Source: Patescibacteria group bacterium (GTDB lineage: Bacteria; Patescibacteriota; Gracilibacteria; Peribacterales; Peribacteraceae). From it: a DNA stretch of 64,000 nt. Where the stretch lies: positions 124,001-188,000 of the forward strand of contig JALQTW010000002.1 of NCBI GenBank assembly GCA_023263945.1, written 5' to 3'. Each line of letters starts with the position of its first letter. Position 1 is the stretch's first letter. Of the stretch, positions 1-8,547 are shown one piece after another. The translations under genes and the position numbers were made by a program. The notes beneath the pieces were generated by a model, which was not told the DNA's origin, did not search any database, and saw only the letters and a list, made by a program, of their open reading frames with translations.

Positions 1-2482
1 CGCGTTCAGCCTGTACGGAAGGTGCCGATGAACCTGCGAATTTTAGAGAGAGAACGGGAGGGTTTACGAGGGAAGAAGCAATATCGCTATGAACCTCGAA
101 CATGGTGCTGCGTTCTGGTGAAACAACGTATCCACCGTTTTGGATCTGGCTAAAGGTGATAAGGTTGCTTTGAGGCGCAACACCAGACTGAAGGACTGTA
201 TCAACGTTGCCATCTGCGTTTGTATCTACCCATAAAGAATAGTTGTTTCCATTCACGAGTGATCCTGTCTGCGATACAAAACGAAGATCTGTGAGAAGTA
301 TATCTCTGCCCTGTGCGTTTGCTTCAAAACGAAGAAGATTCACATTCTTTTTGTTCGACACAGCAACATCGGCTGTGGCTTGCGGTCGCTGTGTGATGAA
401 TAGATGAGCAACGGCGATGGTATGGAAATTTCCACTGACCGTTCCGCCGGGGAGAACCGATGGAATGGGTTTGTTTGTGGATGCACCAAGTGCCTCGACA
501 CCAAATTGAGAGGCAGGCGCATGCAAGCCGATGCCATACGTACATTCAGCTCCAGAGCTTTTCATTTCCTCACACAAGGAAGCACGGAATCGATCGCCAT
601 CCTGCGGAGACTTTCCATGACCGTTATCTTCAAAATCAACATGAAGATGCCATATCGTCTCGCTGTTCTTTGGAATCGTGAAATTTCTGAATGCATAGAT
701 ATCGTAGGTTGCCTCATCAGCCTGATTCGATGTATCTCCTGTAAGAAGCAAGCCAGAAATGGTTTGACCCGTAACGGCATTACGGAGCTCAACACCAGAA
801 AGAACCTCGCGGACGTTATCGGAATCTTCATGATTTCCTCCGGCAGGAAGACCTCCACCGTTTTTACTGCGTGCTTCAAGAGCAGATGTGATTTGAGCAA
901 GATCAATATCTTCTGCATTCGGATTCGAAATCTTTACGCTTGCCAATACTGCATCCTGCTCCCCGGGTCCGTATTTCTGTGCCGGAGGCCCGTTAATTTC
1001 AATGGTGAGTGGCTTTGGTGCCTGAGTGAGCGGACAGAAGTACGCCGCAAAGAGATGTTTGGGAAGAAGCATAGTCGACTTTCCAAATTTAAGAGCACGT
1101 ACTTCTTTTCCACTAAAGAGAACGGTTGTCTTGAAGTCTTTTCCGTTTACCGTTGCATTGAAGAAGTAAGTCGCAAGAGGCTTTGCCAGGTTTCCAACAC
1201 TGCGGATAGCTGCACGGTGGCCATCTTTTCCTGCATAGAAAAATCCCTGAACGTATTGTCCGGCAGGGGCGTTGATGACGACCTGTTGGGCAATGCGGTC
1301 ATTGGAATCGGTTGTAATGAGGTTTCCATTCGCATCGTAGAATCGTGCGGTGTTGTCCAGCTTTGTTTCGATTGTCCTTAAAGAGCATCCACTTGGAGCC
1401 GCAGGTGGTGTAATAAGTGGTGCTGAAGAGGAAACGGAGGAGGCAGAAGAAGATGATTCGCTGCTTGCTGCAGTCACCTTAAGCGCTTCCTGAGAAGAAG
1501 ATTCACTGGATGAAGAGGACCCGCCACCTGGAACCTCAACCCTTGTCTCGCCAGGACAAATATAAGCACCAAACCACTCGTGGGAGTTGAATGTCGTTCC
1601 GCCATTCCAACGGAGCGTCGTCATGCTTGTATCGGGAAAGAGAACGTACGCATTCATATCTTCGCCATTTACCAAACTGGAGTACGAGTAGGTCTTGAAG
1701 ACTGAACCTGATGCGTTGATGGCATCAACAGATCCAAGGTGGGCAGAGCGACCGGCGTAGTACAAGCCTTGCAGGTATTTTCCGGCTGGTGCTGTAAAGT
1801 CGACGGTTGTAGAAAGAACAGGCGGGACTTGTTGGTGCACGACGGATCCCGTTTCGCTCAGGAAAAATGTTGGGCCGCCCAAGCGGAATTGCACCACTTT
1901 TAGTGTGCATCCTTCCATTATTGGTGGATCTTGAATAATAGGAGCGGGTAAATCGGGAACCACAGATGATGTACTGGAACTACTTCCTGTCTCTGTGCAG
2001 AAGTATGCACCAAACCACTCATGAGACTTGAATGTGGTACCAGATGCGAAGCGAACAGCTTTCGTAGAGCGATCTGGCAAGAGAACGTAAGACTTCATAT
2101 CGGAACCGTTCACCGCACTCGAGAATGCGTATGTGTTGGTAACAACGTTTGATCCATCGACAACACTCATCACCCCTTCATGGGGCAATGCGTAATCATC
2201 TCTTCCCGCATAATAGATTGCCTGAATGTACTGACCTGTTGGCGAAGCAATGGTCACATCCTGTGCTAAAACCTCCGGAACCTGCTGATACACCGTCGCA
2301 CCCGTTTCACTGAGGAAATACGTAGGGCCACCAAGGCGGAACTGAACCACTTTTGGTGTACAGCCAGCCAGAGACGGAGGCGTGTCTATAATGGGTGCTT
2401 GCACGGCAAACACAGAACTAAGTGATGCTGTTGCTGCGAGAAATGTCACTGCACTGGTCAATGCAAGATGGCGCTTGAGCAT
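1..2482 (-). CDS. Secreted protein with three Cys-bounded repeat domains (C-terminus outside window)
   Basis: A minus-strand frame is open from ATG at 2482 to the window edge, at least 827 codons, with no stop. It begins with a signal peptide (MLKRHLALTSAVTFLAATAS, cleavage near SSVFA-VQ). Three related domains follow, at about 2370-1985, 1915-1550 and 1395-1000. Each starts GC-[TS]-[LP], has a central YAG, and ends [GA]AY[FI]C. They are joined by Ser-rich linkers. A beta-sandwich-like region follows (KPLTIEINGPPAQKYGPGEQ, then DADGN-like text). The same domain occurs once in the giant protein at 22431-30854. Function is unknown; a cell-surface or envelope role is inferred. Plus-strand frames here, such as 404-1381, are antisense shadows. 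It is divergent from purL. Confidence 0.85.
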   Translation of the reverse strand, partial: MLKRHLALTSAVTFLAATASLSSVFAVQAPIIDTPPSLAGCTPKVVQFRLGGPTYFLSETGATVYQQVPEVLAQDVTIASPTGQYIQAIYYAGRDDYALPHEGVMSVVDGSNVVTNTYAFSSAVNGSDMKSYVLLPDRSTKAVRFASGTTFKSHEWFGAYFCTETGSSSSTSSVVPDLPAPIIQDPPIMEGCTLKVVQFRLGGPTFFLSETGSVVHQQVPPVLSTTVDFTAPAGKYLQGLYYAGRSAHLGSVDAINASGSVFKTYSYSSLVNGEDMNAYVLFPDTSMTTLRWNGGTTFNSHEWFGAYICPGETRVEVPGGGSSSSSESSSQEALKVTAASSESSSSASSVSSSAPLITPPAAPSGCSLRTIETKLDNTARFYDANGNLITTDSNDRIAQQVVINAPAGQYVQGFFYAGKDGHRAAIRSVGNLAKPLATYFFNATVNGKDFKTTVLFSGKEVRALKFGKSTMLLPKHLFAAYFCPLTQAPKPLTIEINGPPAQKYGPGEQDAVLASVKISNPNAEDIDLAQITSALEARSKNGGGLPAGGNHEDSDNVREVLSGVELRNAVTGQTISGLLLTGDTSNQADEATYDIYAFRNFTIPKNSETIWHLHVDFEDNGHGKSPQDGDRFRASLCEEMKSSGAECTYGIGLHAPASQFGVEALGASTNKPIPSVLPGGTVSGNFHTIAVAHLFITQRPQATADVAVSNKKNVNLLRFEANAQGRDILLTDLRFVSQTGSLVNGNNYSLWVDTNADGNVDTVLQSGVAPQSNLITFSQIQNGGYVVSPERSTMFEVHSDIASSLVNPPVLSLKFAGSSAPSVQAER

Positions 2483-2509
2483 AGAATGGATAGAAAAAAG
2501 TAGGACTCT

Positions 2510-2537
2510 ATTCTAGTGGTCTTAAACCACATGTCAA
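2510..2537 (-). promoter_or_regulatory. Strong sigma70-type promoter with a palindrome between -35 and -10
   Basis: Reading the minus strand, TTGACA (2537-2532), 16 bases, then TAGAAT (2515-2510), about 27 bases before the ATG at 2482. The spacer contains the perfect inverted repeat GTGGT-CTTAA-ACCAC (2516-2530), a position where a repressor would block RNA polymerase. The promoter match is visible in the sequence; the operator role is inferred. Confidence 0.65.
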
Positions 2538-2625
2538 TGCTTGTCAAGAAAGGATTTTTGACGCAGAGCTGTCGCATTTGTGGCGTGACCCGTGCATGGC
2601 AATCGCGTATGCTCGCTATACCTCT

Positions 2626-5091
2626 ATGAAGAAAACGAACTCCCCTACTCTGGACTTCCTCTCCATGAAAGATGAAGAAATTCGTGCGTCTCTTTCGAAG
2701 TATTCAATCGGACTGACGATCGATGAGGCAAAGACGGTCCAGACTCTTCTCAAGCGTCCTCCCACGATTACCGAAGCCGTCATTTGGGGTATTCAAGGCA
2801 GTGAGCATTGCAGCTATAAATCGAGTAGACGGTTTTTAAAGACTCTTCCCACAGACGGAAAGCATGTCATTCTTGGGCCTAAGGAAGATAGCGGCATTGT
2901 GGCTATCACCGATGATCCTCCAGGAAAGCGCTGGGGGCTTGTCATCAGTCATGAATCTCACAATCACCCATCTCAAATTGTCCCCTATGAAGGTGCTGCA
3001 ACAGGAATCGGTGGTTGCGTACGGGATGTGCTCTGCATGGGTGCACGCGTGATCGGTTGTATGGATGCACTGCGACTGGGAGATTTGCAGTCAGAAGAAA
3101 CGCGATCTATTGCCCGCGAAGTGGTGCGTGGCATTGCAGGCTATGGAAATCCTCTTGGGATTCCAAACCTCGGCGGCGATACCGTGTTCGATCGCTCTTA
3201 CAACAAAAACTGCCTTGTCAATGCAGTGACCATCGGCATCGTTCGTGAGGATGAAATCATTCATAGTTACGTTCCAGAGGAAGCTGGACGAGTTGGATAC
3301 GACATTATCTTGATCGGCAAAGCGACGGATCGCAGCGGCTTTGGTGGTGCGGCCTTTGCAAGCCAAACAATGGAAGAAGAGAAGAGCGAACAGAACACCG
3401 GGGCGGTGCAGGAACCGAATCCTTTTCTGGAGCGTCATCTGCTTGCATCCACGTACGATCTCTTCGATTTCCTTGCAGCAAAAAAGGAACTCCATCGCGT
3501 GAGCTTTAAAGACCTCGGTGCGGGCGGTGTTGTGTGTGCATCGGTAGAACAGGTCGCACCGCGGAACTTTGGTGCACAGATTGATCTGGAAAAAGTTCAT
3601 ACATCCATTGCGGGTCTTCCACCCGAAGTCATTGCGTGTGCCGAAACGCAGGAACGGTTTTGCTGGATGTGTCATCCCGATCTCACACAGATGATTTTGG
3701 ATCACTATAATACAAAATGGGATCTCCCAACTGTTGCAGAGCACGCTCAGGCAAGTGTCATTGGAAAAGTGACAGAGAACCCTGTCTACGAACTCACACA
3801 CAATGGGACGATCGTTTGCTCTGCGCTCTCTACGGATATTACGTCGGGGCTCCAGTACACACGTCCCACAAAGGACCCAAAAAAAACGTTCACGGAACCA
3901 TCTATCATATGCGAAGAGGATCGCATCACCGCTCAAGGAAAAACGATGACGATCCACGATGTTTTTGAAGCCATGGTCTCTCATCCTTCCCATGGTTCTA
4001 AATCTGCTATCTTGAATCACTACGATAAAAGCGTAATGGGAAATACCATCGTAGAACCGGGTGATGGTGACGCCGGTGTCATAGAGCCATTGTCCGATCT
4101 CCAAAGTTATGTTCATCATGGGAAGCACCCGGGATGGGATCTCTCCGATGATCAAAAGAAGATTGGCGTTGCGCTTTCTGCAGGAGGAAATGGACGCTAT
4201 GGACGCATTTCTCCATATCTTCAAGGCGTGAATGCTGTTTGGGAGACAGTTCGAAATGTGGCTTCCACTGGCGCTCAACCTCGTGCTCTCACAGACTGTT
4301 TGAATTATGGAAATCCCGAAATTCCCGAGCAACTATGGGAGCTTGAAGAAGGAGTTCGTGGTATTACCGATGCAGCACGTAAGATCACGGTAGATGGTGA
4401 GCACATTCCCATCATTAGCGGAAATGTAAGCCTCTATAACACCACGTCCGATGGGGCCATAGACCCTACTGCTATTGTTGCTGCTGTCGGAGTGATGAAC
4501 GATGCCGAAAGAGCCCTTCCCATAGCACTTCAAGAGGCTGGACATGAACTGTTCCTGCTTGGGAATGTTCGTGATGAGTGTGGCGGTTCTGCTTATTATG
4601 ATCTTCTGGAATCCCTTACCGATGCAGCACCGGATTCTCTTCTTGGAGCAAATGTTCCCAATCCAGATTTCAAGGAAGCAACAGCAATGCTTGCATTTCT
4701 GGGAGAATCGATGCAGAAAAACATCATTGCATCTTGTCATGATGTGAGTGAGGGAGGACTGCTTCTGGCGCTTTTTGAGATGACACTTCCTTTTCGTGGG
4801 AAAAAGGCGGCGTTCGGAATGGACATCAATCTCGATGCACTTCCAAACGATCTTCGCACAGACACGCTCCTCTTCTCTGAATCCGGAACATGTATTCTTG
4901 CGATCGATCCATCACAGAAGAAACTGGTACAAAATCTTGCAGAAAAGCACCAATGCACACTGAAATCGCTAGGTGCAGTCACACAAGACAACACTCTCAC
5001 CATACGACGAAACGGAACGCACGTTCTTGCTTCCTCGCTCCCAGAACTTCAAAACCATCGCATGAAAGCACTGGATGCCATGAAATTATGA
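2626..5091 (+). CDS. purL: Phosphoribosylformylglycinamidine synthase subunit PurL
   Basis: Catalyses the ATP-dependent conversion of FGAR to FGAM in purine synthesis, using ammonia delivered by PurQ. Family signatures seen: GSEHCSYKSSRRF near the N-terminus, HESHNHPSQIVPYEGAATG, the GGCVRDVLCMGAR segment, then a second AIRS-like half with LSAGGNGRYGR, LNYGNP, SGNVSLYN and ASCHDVSEGG. I prefer ATG 2626 (MKKTNSPTLDF) over TTG 2578 or ATG 2596, because the best -10 (TATGCT, 2608-2613) lies within the longer versions. At 821 residues it is longer than the roughly 740 usual for small PurL. PurQ lies 28 kb away rather than in an operon. Confidence 0.95.
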   Translation: MKKTNSPTLDFLSMKDEEIRASLSKYSIGLTIDEAKTVQTLLKRPPTITEAVIWGIQGSEHCSYKSSRRFLKTLPTDGKHVILGPKEDSGIVAITDDPPGKRWGLVISHESHNHPSQIVPYEGAATGIGGCVRDVLCMGARVIGCMDALRLGDLQSEETRSIAREVVRGIAGYGNPLGIPNLGGDTVFDRSYNKNCLVNAVTIGIVREDEIIHSYVPEEAGRVGYDIILIGKATDRSGFGGAAFASQTMEEEKSEQNTGAVQEPNPFLERHLLASTYDLFDFLAAKKELHRVSFKDLGAGGVVCASVEQVAPRNFGAQIDLEKVHTSIAGLPPEVIACAETQERFCWMCHPDLTQMILDHYNTKWDLPTVAEHAQASVIGKVTENPVYELTHNGTIVCSALSTDITSGLQYTRPTKDPKKTFTEPSIICEEDRITAQGKTMTIHDVFEAMVSHPSHGSKSAILNHYDKSVMGNTIVEPGDGDAGVIEPLSDLQSYVHHGKHPGWDLSDDQKKIGVALSAGGNGRYGRISPYLQGVNAVWETVRNVASTGAQPRALTDCLNYGNPEIPEQLWELEEGVRGITDAARKITVDGEHIPIISGNVSLYNTTSDGAIDPTAIVAAVGVMNDAERALPIALQEAGHELFLLGNVRDECGGSAYYDLLESLTDAAPDSLLGANVPNPDFKEATAMLAFLGESMQKNIIASCHDVSEGGLLLALFEMTLPFRGKKAAFGMDINLDALPNDLRTDTLLFSESGTCILAIDPSQKKLVQNLAEKHQCTLKSLGAVTQDNTLTIRRNGTHVLASSLPELQNHRMKALDAMKL

Positions 5092-5099
5092 CCGGACAA

Positions 5100-5128
5100 T
5101 TGTTTCGCTGGTTTCACCTCCGTATACT
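5100..5128 (+). promoter_or_regulatory. Promoter for the PEGA-domain protein
   Basis: TTGTTT (5100-5105), 17 bases, TATACT (5123-5128), then 9 bases to ATG 5138. The start is expected almost at the first codon, so the mRNA is probably leaderless. It begins directly after the purL stop. Confidence 0.6.
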
Positions 5129-5137
5129 TCCTTCGCT

Positions 5138-5902
5138 ATGAAATTCATCTCCCCCCTTTCCCTGGCCGGGCTTGCTCTTTCCGGTGTGATGTTCTGTACG
5201 CCCCTCTCTGCTTTTGCCGCAGATTCCGTTACGATTGAGCACAATAGTCCCGGGAAAATAGGGCGATGGGTTCTTTATTATCCCAATGGCATCTTGAAAG
5301 ATGACGATATCAACGTGAACAAGAAGAAACAGACGGTCCATCCTCCTGCAGGAGAACTGACGCTTTCGGTGGACCCTCCCTCTGGTTCCACGGTCACAAT
5401 TTCCATTTACAAAGACGATGAACTGGTCAAAAAGCAGCAGATCCAACAGCTGAGCGTGACATCGGAAGAAGGTCATTCGTATCGTTTTTATGTGCAGTAT
5501 GCATTTACCAAACAAGGAACCATTGGTGTCACAAGCTCCCCCAGTGGTGTCCTTATTCGCATGAAGGGGCCAAATGGAAAGAGGTTTTTGGGCCGCACTC
5601 CCAAAACATTCGAACGCATGTATGCGGGCCGTTACACCATTACAGCAAACACTATGCCCGGCTGTGCGTCTCCCAGGCCATATACGAAAGAACTGAAGGA
5701 TGGAGAACGATTGGTCGTCCATATTGATCTTCCGTGTGATTTAGAGAAGAGAAAAATGGGAGAAGATAAACCCCTTATCAGCAGACGTGGATTGAAGCAG
5801 GGAATTGATGACTCTGCTGCAGAGCGAGCTGACAAACGTAAAGAGGCGCAGGATTTGATGAAGAAAGCGCCTGCAGGAAGTGGTACAACGGTCACTCCTT
5901 AA
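5138..5902 (+). CDS. Secreted PEGA-domain protein
   Basis: 254 residues. A clear signal peptide ends near TPLSAFA-AD. The middle has a PEGA-like beta domain: GTIGVTSSPSGVLIRMKG followed by GRTPKTFERMYAGRYTI (about residues 126-170), the pattern of surface-layer-associated PEGA repeats (PF08308). An upstream segment (GELTLSVDPPSGSTVTISIY) looks like a second, weaker copy. The C-terminus is charged and helical. The partner is unknown; attachment to the cell wall or S-layer is a family-based guess. It converges on murC, and the two stop codons overlap in the single palindrome TTAA (5899-5902), so there is no room for a terminator between them. Confidence 0.8.
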   Translation: MKFISPLSLAGLALSGVMFCTPLSAFAADSVTIEHNSPGKIGRWVLYYPNGILKDDDINVNKKKQTVHPPAGELTLSVDPPSGSTVTISIYKDDELVKKQQIQQLSVTSEEGHSYRFYVQYAFTKQGTIGVTSSPSGVLIRMKGPNGKRFLGRTPKTFERMYAGRYTITANTMPGCASPRPYTKELKDGERLVVHIDLPCDLEKRKMGEDKPLISRRGLKQGIDDSAAERADKRKEAQDLMKKAPAGSGTTVTP

Positions 5903-7179
5903 ATTCCCTTCATCACATCATCTGCAAGTCGTGCGATATTTCCCGCACCCATGATGAGAAGAAGATCGTGTTGTTTGAGGAGAGAGGGAAACATGGTCTT
6001 TGTATTAAACAGTGATGTCCCGTTGATTGTTTCTATTTTCGACTCCTGCTTGATGGCATCAAGAAACTTCGGAATATCCACAAGTCCCTTCTCAATATCC
6101 GGTCGTGCATCATAGATATCCGTCAGAATCAGCACATCTGCATTTTGAAATGCTTGCGTAAAATCATCCCAGAACGAGAGGGTGCGATCGTGCGTATGCG
6201 GTTGAAAAACAACGACCAAGCGGCGATCCGAATACTTCTCCTTCATGGCAGCAAGTGTTGCTTTAATTTCGATGGGATGGTGCGCATAGTCGTCAACGAC
6301 AAGAATGTCATTTCCTATCACTCCCCTCTCTTCCATTCTCCTCCAACTTCCTCGATATCCCCTTAAGATTGATGATGCTTTCTCTACCGGAATTCCCATT
6401 GTTTGGCCCAGAGAAAGAACAAGTTGTGCATTCTTTCGCATGTGCTCCCCCGGGGTTTCAAGTTCAATAAGAGGCTGTGTATCGCTGTCTAGAATCGTCT
6501 GAGGAATAGTTGAGACAAGCTTCTTGATAGAAGGATCTTGAAGATGTGTGATGAGCGTTCCGTCTTTTGGCAGTTTTGCGAGGAATTCTTCAAATGCGTG
6601 GTGATACTCCTCGAGTGATGAGAAGGCATCAAAGTGGTCGCCATCTACATTGGTTAGAAGGATGATCGTGGGATGAAGGTAGAGAAAAGATCGTCTGTAT
6701 TCACACGCTTCCACCACCCACAGGTCCGGGTCTCCAATGCGATAATTTTTCCCCTCCAGTTCAAACATTTTTGTCCCCACTACCACGGAAGGATTCTTCC
6801 CTGCTTCCATGAGGAGACGTGCAGTCATAGCAGTTGTCGACGATTTTCCGTGCGTTCCACAGATGCAGATGACGATCTTTCCCTGAGCCAACTCCCCAAC
6901 CCCCTGAAAATACGAAATCTGACAAATACCAAGTTTCTCTGCTTTCACACGCTCCGGTGCTGTTTTTGGAATTGCTTCGGAATAGACAAGAAGATCGACA
7001 TCATCGGGAAGGGCAGATCCATCCTGATTATCAATCACGTGGACTCCTTCTTTCTCCAGAGAATCGGTAAGAGGACTCCGTGCCCTATCACTTCCCAGTA
7101 TCGTGTGTCCTCGTGCTTTCATGTGCATTGCATAGGCCGAGAGACCAATGCCACCAATGCCAGAGCAGAAAATTTTCAT
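5899..7179 (-). CDS. murC: UDP-N-acetylmuramate--L-alanine ligase MurC
   Basis: Adds L-Ala to UDP-MurNAc, the first peptide step of peptidoglycan synthesis, in the cytoplasm. Seen: N-terminal GIGGIGLSAYAMHMKARGH (nucleotide fold), the Mur ligase P-loop CGTHGKSSTTAM, NVDGDHFDAF, and the C-terminal VVDDYAHHPIEI. 426 residues from ATG 7179 (MKIFCSG). A longer frame to 7236 adds only residues translated from an intergenic heptamer repeat (HSKFLILHSS), so I reject that start. It is shorter than E. coli MurC (about 490) but complete across the three domains. No mur or fts cluster surrounds it, although an FtsB-like gene lies 0.5 kb upstream. Confidence 0.95.
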   Translation of the reverse strand: MKIFCSGIGGIGLSAYAMHMKARGHTILGSDRARSPLTDSLEKEGVHVIDNQDGSALPDDVDLLVYSEAIPKTAPERVKAEKLGICQISYFQGVGELAQGKIVICICGTHGKSSTTAMTARLLMEAGKNPSVVVGTKMFELEGKNYRIGDPDLWVVEACEYRRSFLYLHPTIILLTNVDGDHFDAFSSLEEYHHAFEEFLAKLPKDGTLITHLQDPSIKKLVSTIPQTILDSDTQPLIELETPGEHMRKNAQLVLSLGQTMGIPVEKASSILRGYRGSWRRMEERGVIGNDILVVDDYAHHPIEIKATLAAMKEKYSDRRLVVVFQPHTHDRTLSFWDDFTQAFQNADVLILTDIYDARPDIEKGLVDIPKFLDAIKQESKIETINGTSLFNTKTMFPSLLKQHDLLLIMGAGNIARLADDVMKGI

Positions 7180-7185
7180 AATCGT

Positions 7186-7270
7186 AGAAGAATGCAGAAT
7201 CAAGAATTTGGAATGAAGAATATTATACCTATTCAATTCTCAATTCTTGATTCCTAAATTCACAATTCTT
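7186..7270. repeat. Heptamer-period inverted repeat upstream of murC
   Basis: One arm is built on GAATNNN words every 7 bases (from 7190). The other carries ATTCNNN words every 7 bases (about 7225-7268). The arms are complementary, so the region can fold into a long imperfect hairpin. It lies between the tRNA-fMet 3' end and the murC start. A CATTCT -10-like box for murC falls inside it. Confidence 0.75.
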
Positions 7271-7274
7271 TCAA

Positions 7275-7351
7275 TGGTTGCGGGGACAGGATTTGAACCT
7301 GTGACCTCCAGGTTATGAGCCTGGCGAGCTACCGGGCTGCTCCACCCCGCG
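7275..7351 (-). tRNA. tRNA-fMet (CAT), initiator
   Basis: 77 bases with encoded CCA (complement of 7275-7277). The anticodon loop is CTCATAA. The acceptor arm is CGCGGGG/CCCCGCA, so position 1 is C opposite A72, the unpaired end that marks bacterial initiator tRNA. The anticodon stem reads CCAGG/CCTGG, with two rather than three consecutive G-C pairs next to the loop; this is unusual for an initiator. Confidence 0.95.
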
Positions 7352-7392
7352 TCAGAGGCCACATTGTGCACTGCAATCAAATCGAAATCAAA

Positions 7393-7641
7393 TCATGAAT
7401 CCAAAGCCTTTCCAAAAAATGTACCTAGCCCATCACGCCGTTCTTCAGGATGAGGACCTCTGATTCCGGATTGGTTCGCTGACGCAAGTCGTCGGAGTAT
7501 GTCGTCTCGAACATCATGTAAGTTACATTGAATGTTTGTTGGTATGTCGTTATTTCTGGCTTTTAATGAAACGTCCAGGGGGTTTTCCTCTTGCCGGTAT
7601 ACCATGAAGATTTTCTTCCACATGAGGAGTGTACATTGCAA
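7393..7641 (-). CDS. Small hypothetical protein
   Basis: An 82-codon frame, same strand and 15 bases downstream of the FtsB-like gene, so possibly co-transcribed. Composition is protein-like (DVSLKARNNDIPTNIQCNLH, then DDILRRLASANQSG) but I recognise no family. The start could be ATG 7641 or the internal ATG of MWKKIF. No Shine-Dalgarno or nearby -10 supports it. It fills an otherwise empty 300-base gap before tRNA-fMet and may not be a gene. Confidence 0.35.
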   Translation of the reverse strand: MQCTLLMWKKIFMVYRQEENPLDVSLKARNNDIPTNIQCNLHDVRDDILRRLASANQSGIRGPHPEERRDGLGTFFGKALDS

Positions 7642-7656
7642 ACATGATGCGTCAAT

Positions 7657-8103
7657 CTACAGCTTCTTCTTCAAATCTTCCAGTCGTTCCTGTTCAAACA
7701 AATAAAGTCTCCAATGTTCAATAACAGGAATGTCTCGCATTTCCTGCTCAAAAATTGCTTCACGGTCCAGTTCATCGCCACTTCCTGTCTGGGCTTGAAA
7801 GCCAAGGCCGTTCTCATGCCCCATGAGGATCAGCGTTTTTTCTCCGTCATTTTGCCTGTTCAAGTTTTCCTTCGCGTATTTGTCCTTATATTGCGGGGAT
7901 TGCAGATAGTCTAATGTCTTATTACTCTCTGTAATTTGCTGAGCAAGTTTTTCATTTTGATCCGCCATCACAGAGAGCTGCCTATCAAACAGAATATTGT
8001 TGTAGTACGAAAGGGCCAACCCAAAGGCCATAGCTCCCACCACACATAAACCAATAATGATGGTCAGCTGTTTGCTGATAGGGGCAATATCTTTGTAAGG
8101 CAC
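7657..8103 (-). CDS. FtsB/DivIC-like septum formation initiator
   Basis: 148 residues with one membrane segment (about 12-32, [20 protein letters not shown]) followed by a heptad-rich helix (about 40-75, [19 protein letters not shown]), then a short acidic outside part. This is the layout of FtsB/DivIC, which bridges FtsL and FtsQ in the divisome. It is longer than E. coli FtsB (about 100), closer to DivIC-type proteins of Gram-positives. The assignment rests on architecture. It is divergent from rpmA across a heptamer repeat. Confidence 0.7.
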   Translation of the reverse strand: MPYKDIAPISKQLTIIIGLCVVGAMAFGLALSYYNNILFDRQLSVMADQNEKLAQQITESNKTLDYLQSPQYKDKYAKENLNRQNDGEKTLILMGHENGLGFQAQTGSGDELDREAIFEQEMRDIPVIEHWRLYLFEQERLEDLKKKL

Positions 8104-8120
8104 ACCGCTATTCTAGCGGA

Positions 8121-8212
8121 AATGCCAAATGCCAAATAACAAATGCCAAAATATTTGGAATTGAAATTTTCATGTTGTTTGGTATTTGGCCTTTTGCCTT
8201 TGGCATTTTCCA
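8121..8212. repeat. Heptamer-period inverted repeat between divergent genes
   Basis: The left arm repeats AAATGCC/AAATAAC words every 7 bases (8121-8155). The right arm (about 8172-8212) carries the complementary GTATTTGG/CTTTTGCC/TTTGGCAT words. It lies between the 5' ends of the FtsB-like gene and rpmA, so it cannot be the terminator of either. Confidence 0.8.
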
Positions 8213-8226
8213 GAGAGAAGAAACAC

Positions 8227-8254
8227 TTGCAAAAACCTGCGATTCCTCTAAGAT
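8227..8254 (+). promoter_or_regulatory. rpmA promoter
   Basis: TTGCAA (8227-8232), 16 bases, TAAGAT (8249-8254), then 10 bases to ATG 8265. The expected transcript start is only a few bases before the start codon. Confidence 0.6.
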
Positions 8255-8264
8255 CTCTCCGCTT

Positions 8265-8543
8265 ATGGCACACAAGAAAGCCGGCGGGTCTACGCAAAAC
8301 GGCAGAGATAGTTATAGTAAACGTCGCGGCGTAAAGCGCTTTGGCGGTCAAGTTGTTCGTGCCGGAGAAGTTCTCATTCGTCAAAAAGGCACATGGTATC
8401 GCCCGGGCAAGAACACCTATGCAGGAAAAGATTGGACCATTCATGCACGAGTTGATGGTGTTGTGACATTCAGCCAAAAACAGCTTCTCAAATTCAACGG
8501 ACGTAAGGAAAAAGAAACCTTCGTTCATGTGAAAGCAGCGTAA
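8265..8543 (+). CDS. rpmA: Ribosomal protein bL27
   Basis: 92 residues starting [16 protein letters not shown], the conserved N-terminus that reaches the peptidyl transferase centre, followed by [19 protein letters not shown] and a basic core. There is no Firmicutes-type cleavable N-terminal extension. The usual partner rplU is absent next door. The longer frame starting at 8172 is translated intergenic repeat and is rejected. A lipoprotein gene follows 4 bases after the stop, so the two probably share one mRNA. Confidence 0.97.
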   Translation: MAHKKAGGSTQNGRDSYSKRRGVKRFGGQVVRAGEVLIRQKGTWYRPGKNTYAGKDWTIHARVDGVVTFSQKQLLKFNGRKEKETFVHVKAA

Positions 8544-8547
8544 GGGT

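Noticed and set aside
404..1381. 325-codon plus-strand frame
   Set aside because: It is antisense to a continuous minus-strand gene (1-2482) with a signal peptide, repeated domains and a consensus promoter; composition is Cys/Arg/Ser-rich as expected of a shadow.
3091..4332. 413-codon minus-strand frame
   Set aside because: Antisense to purL, whose motifs run without interruption.
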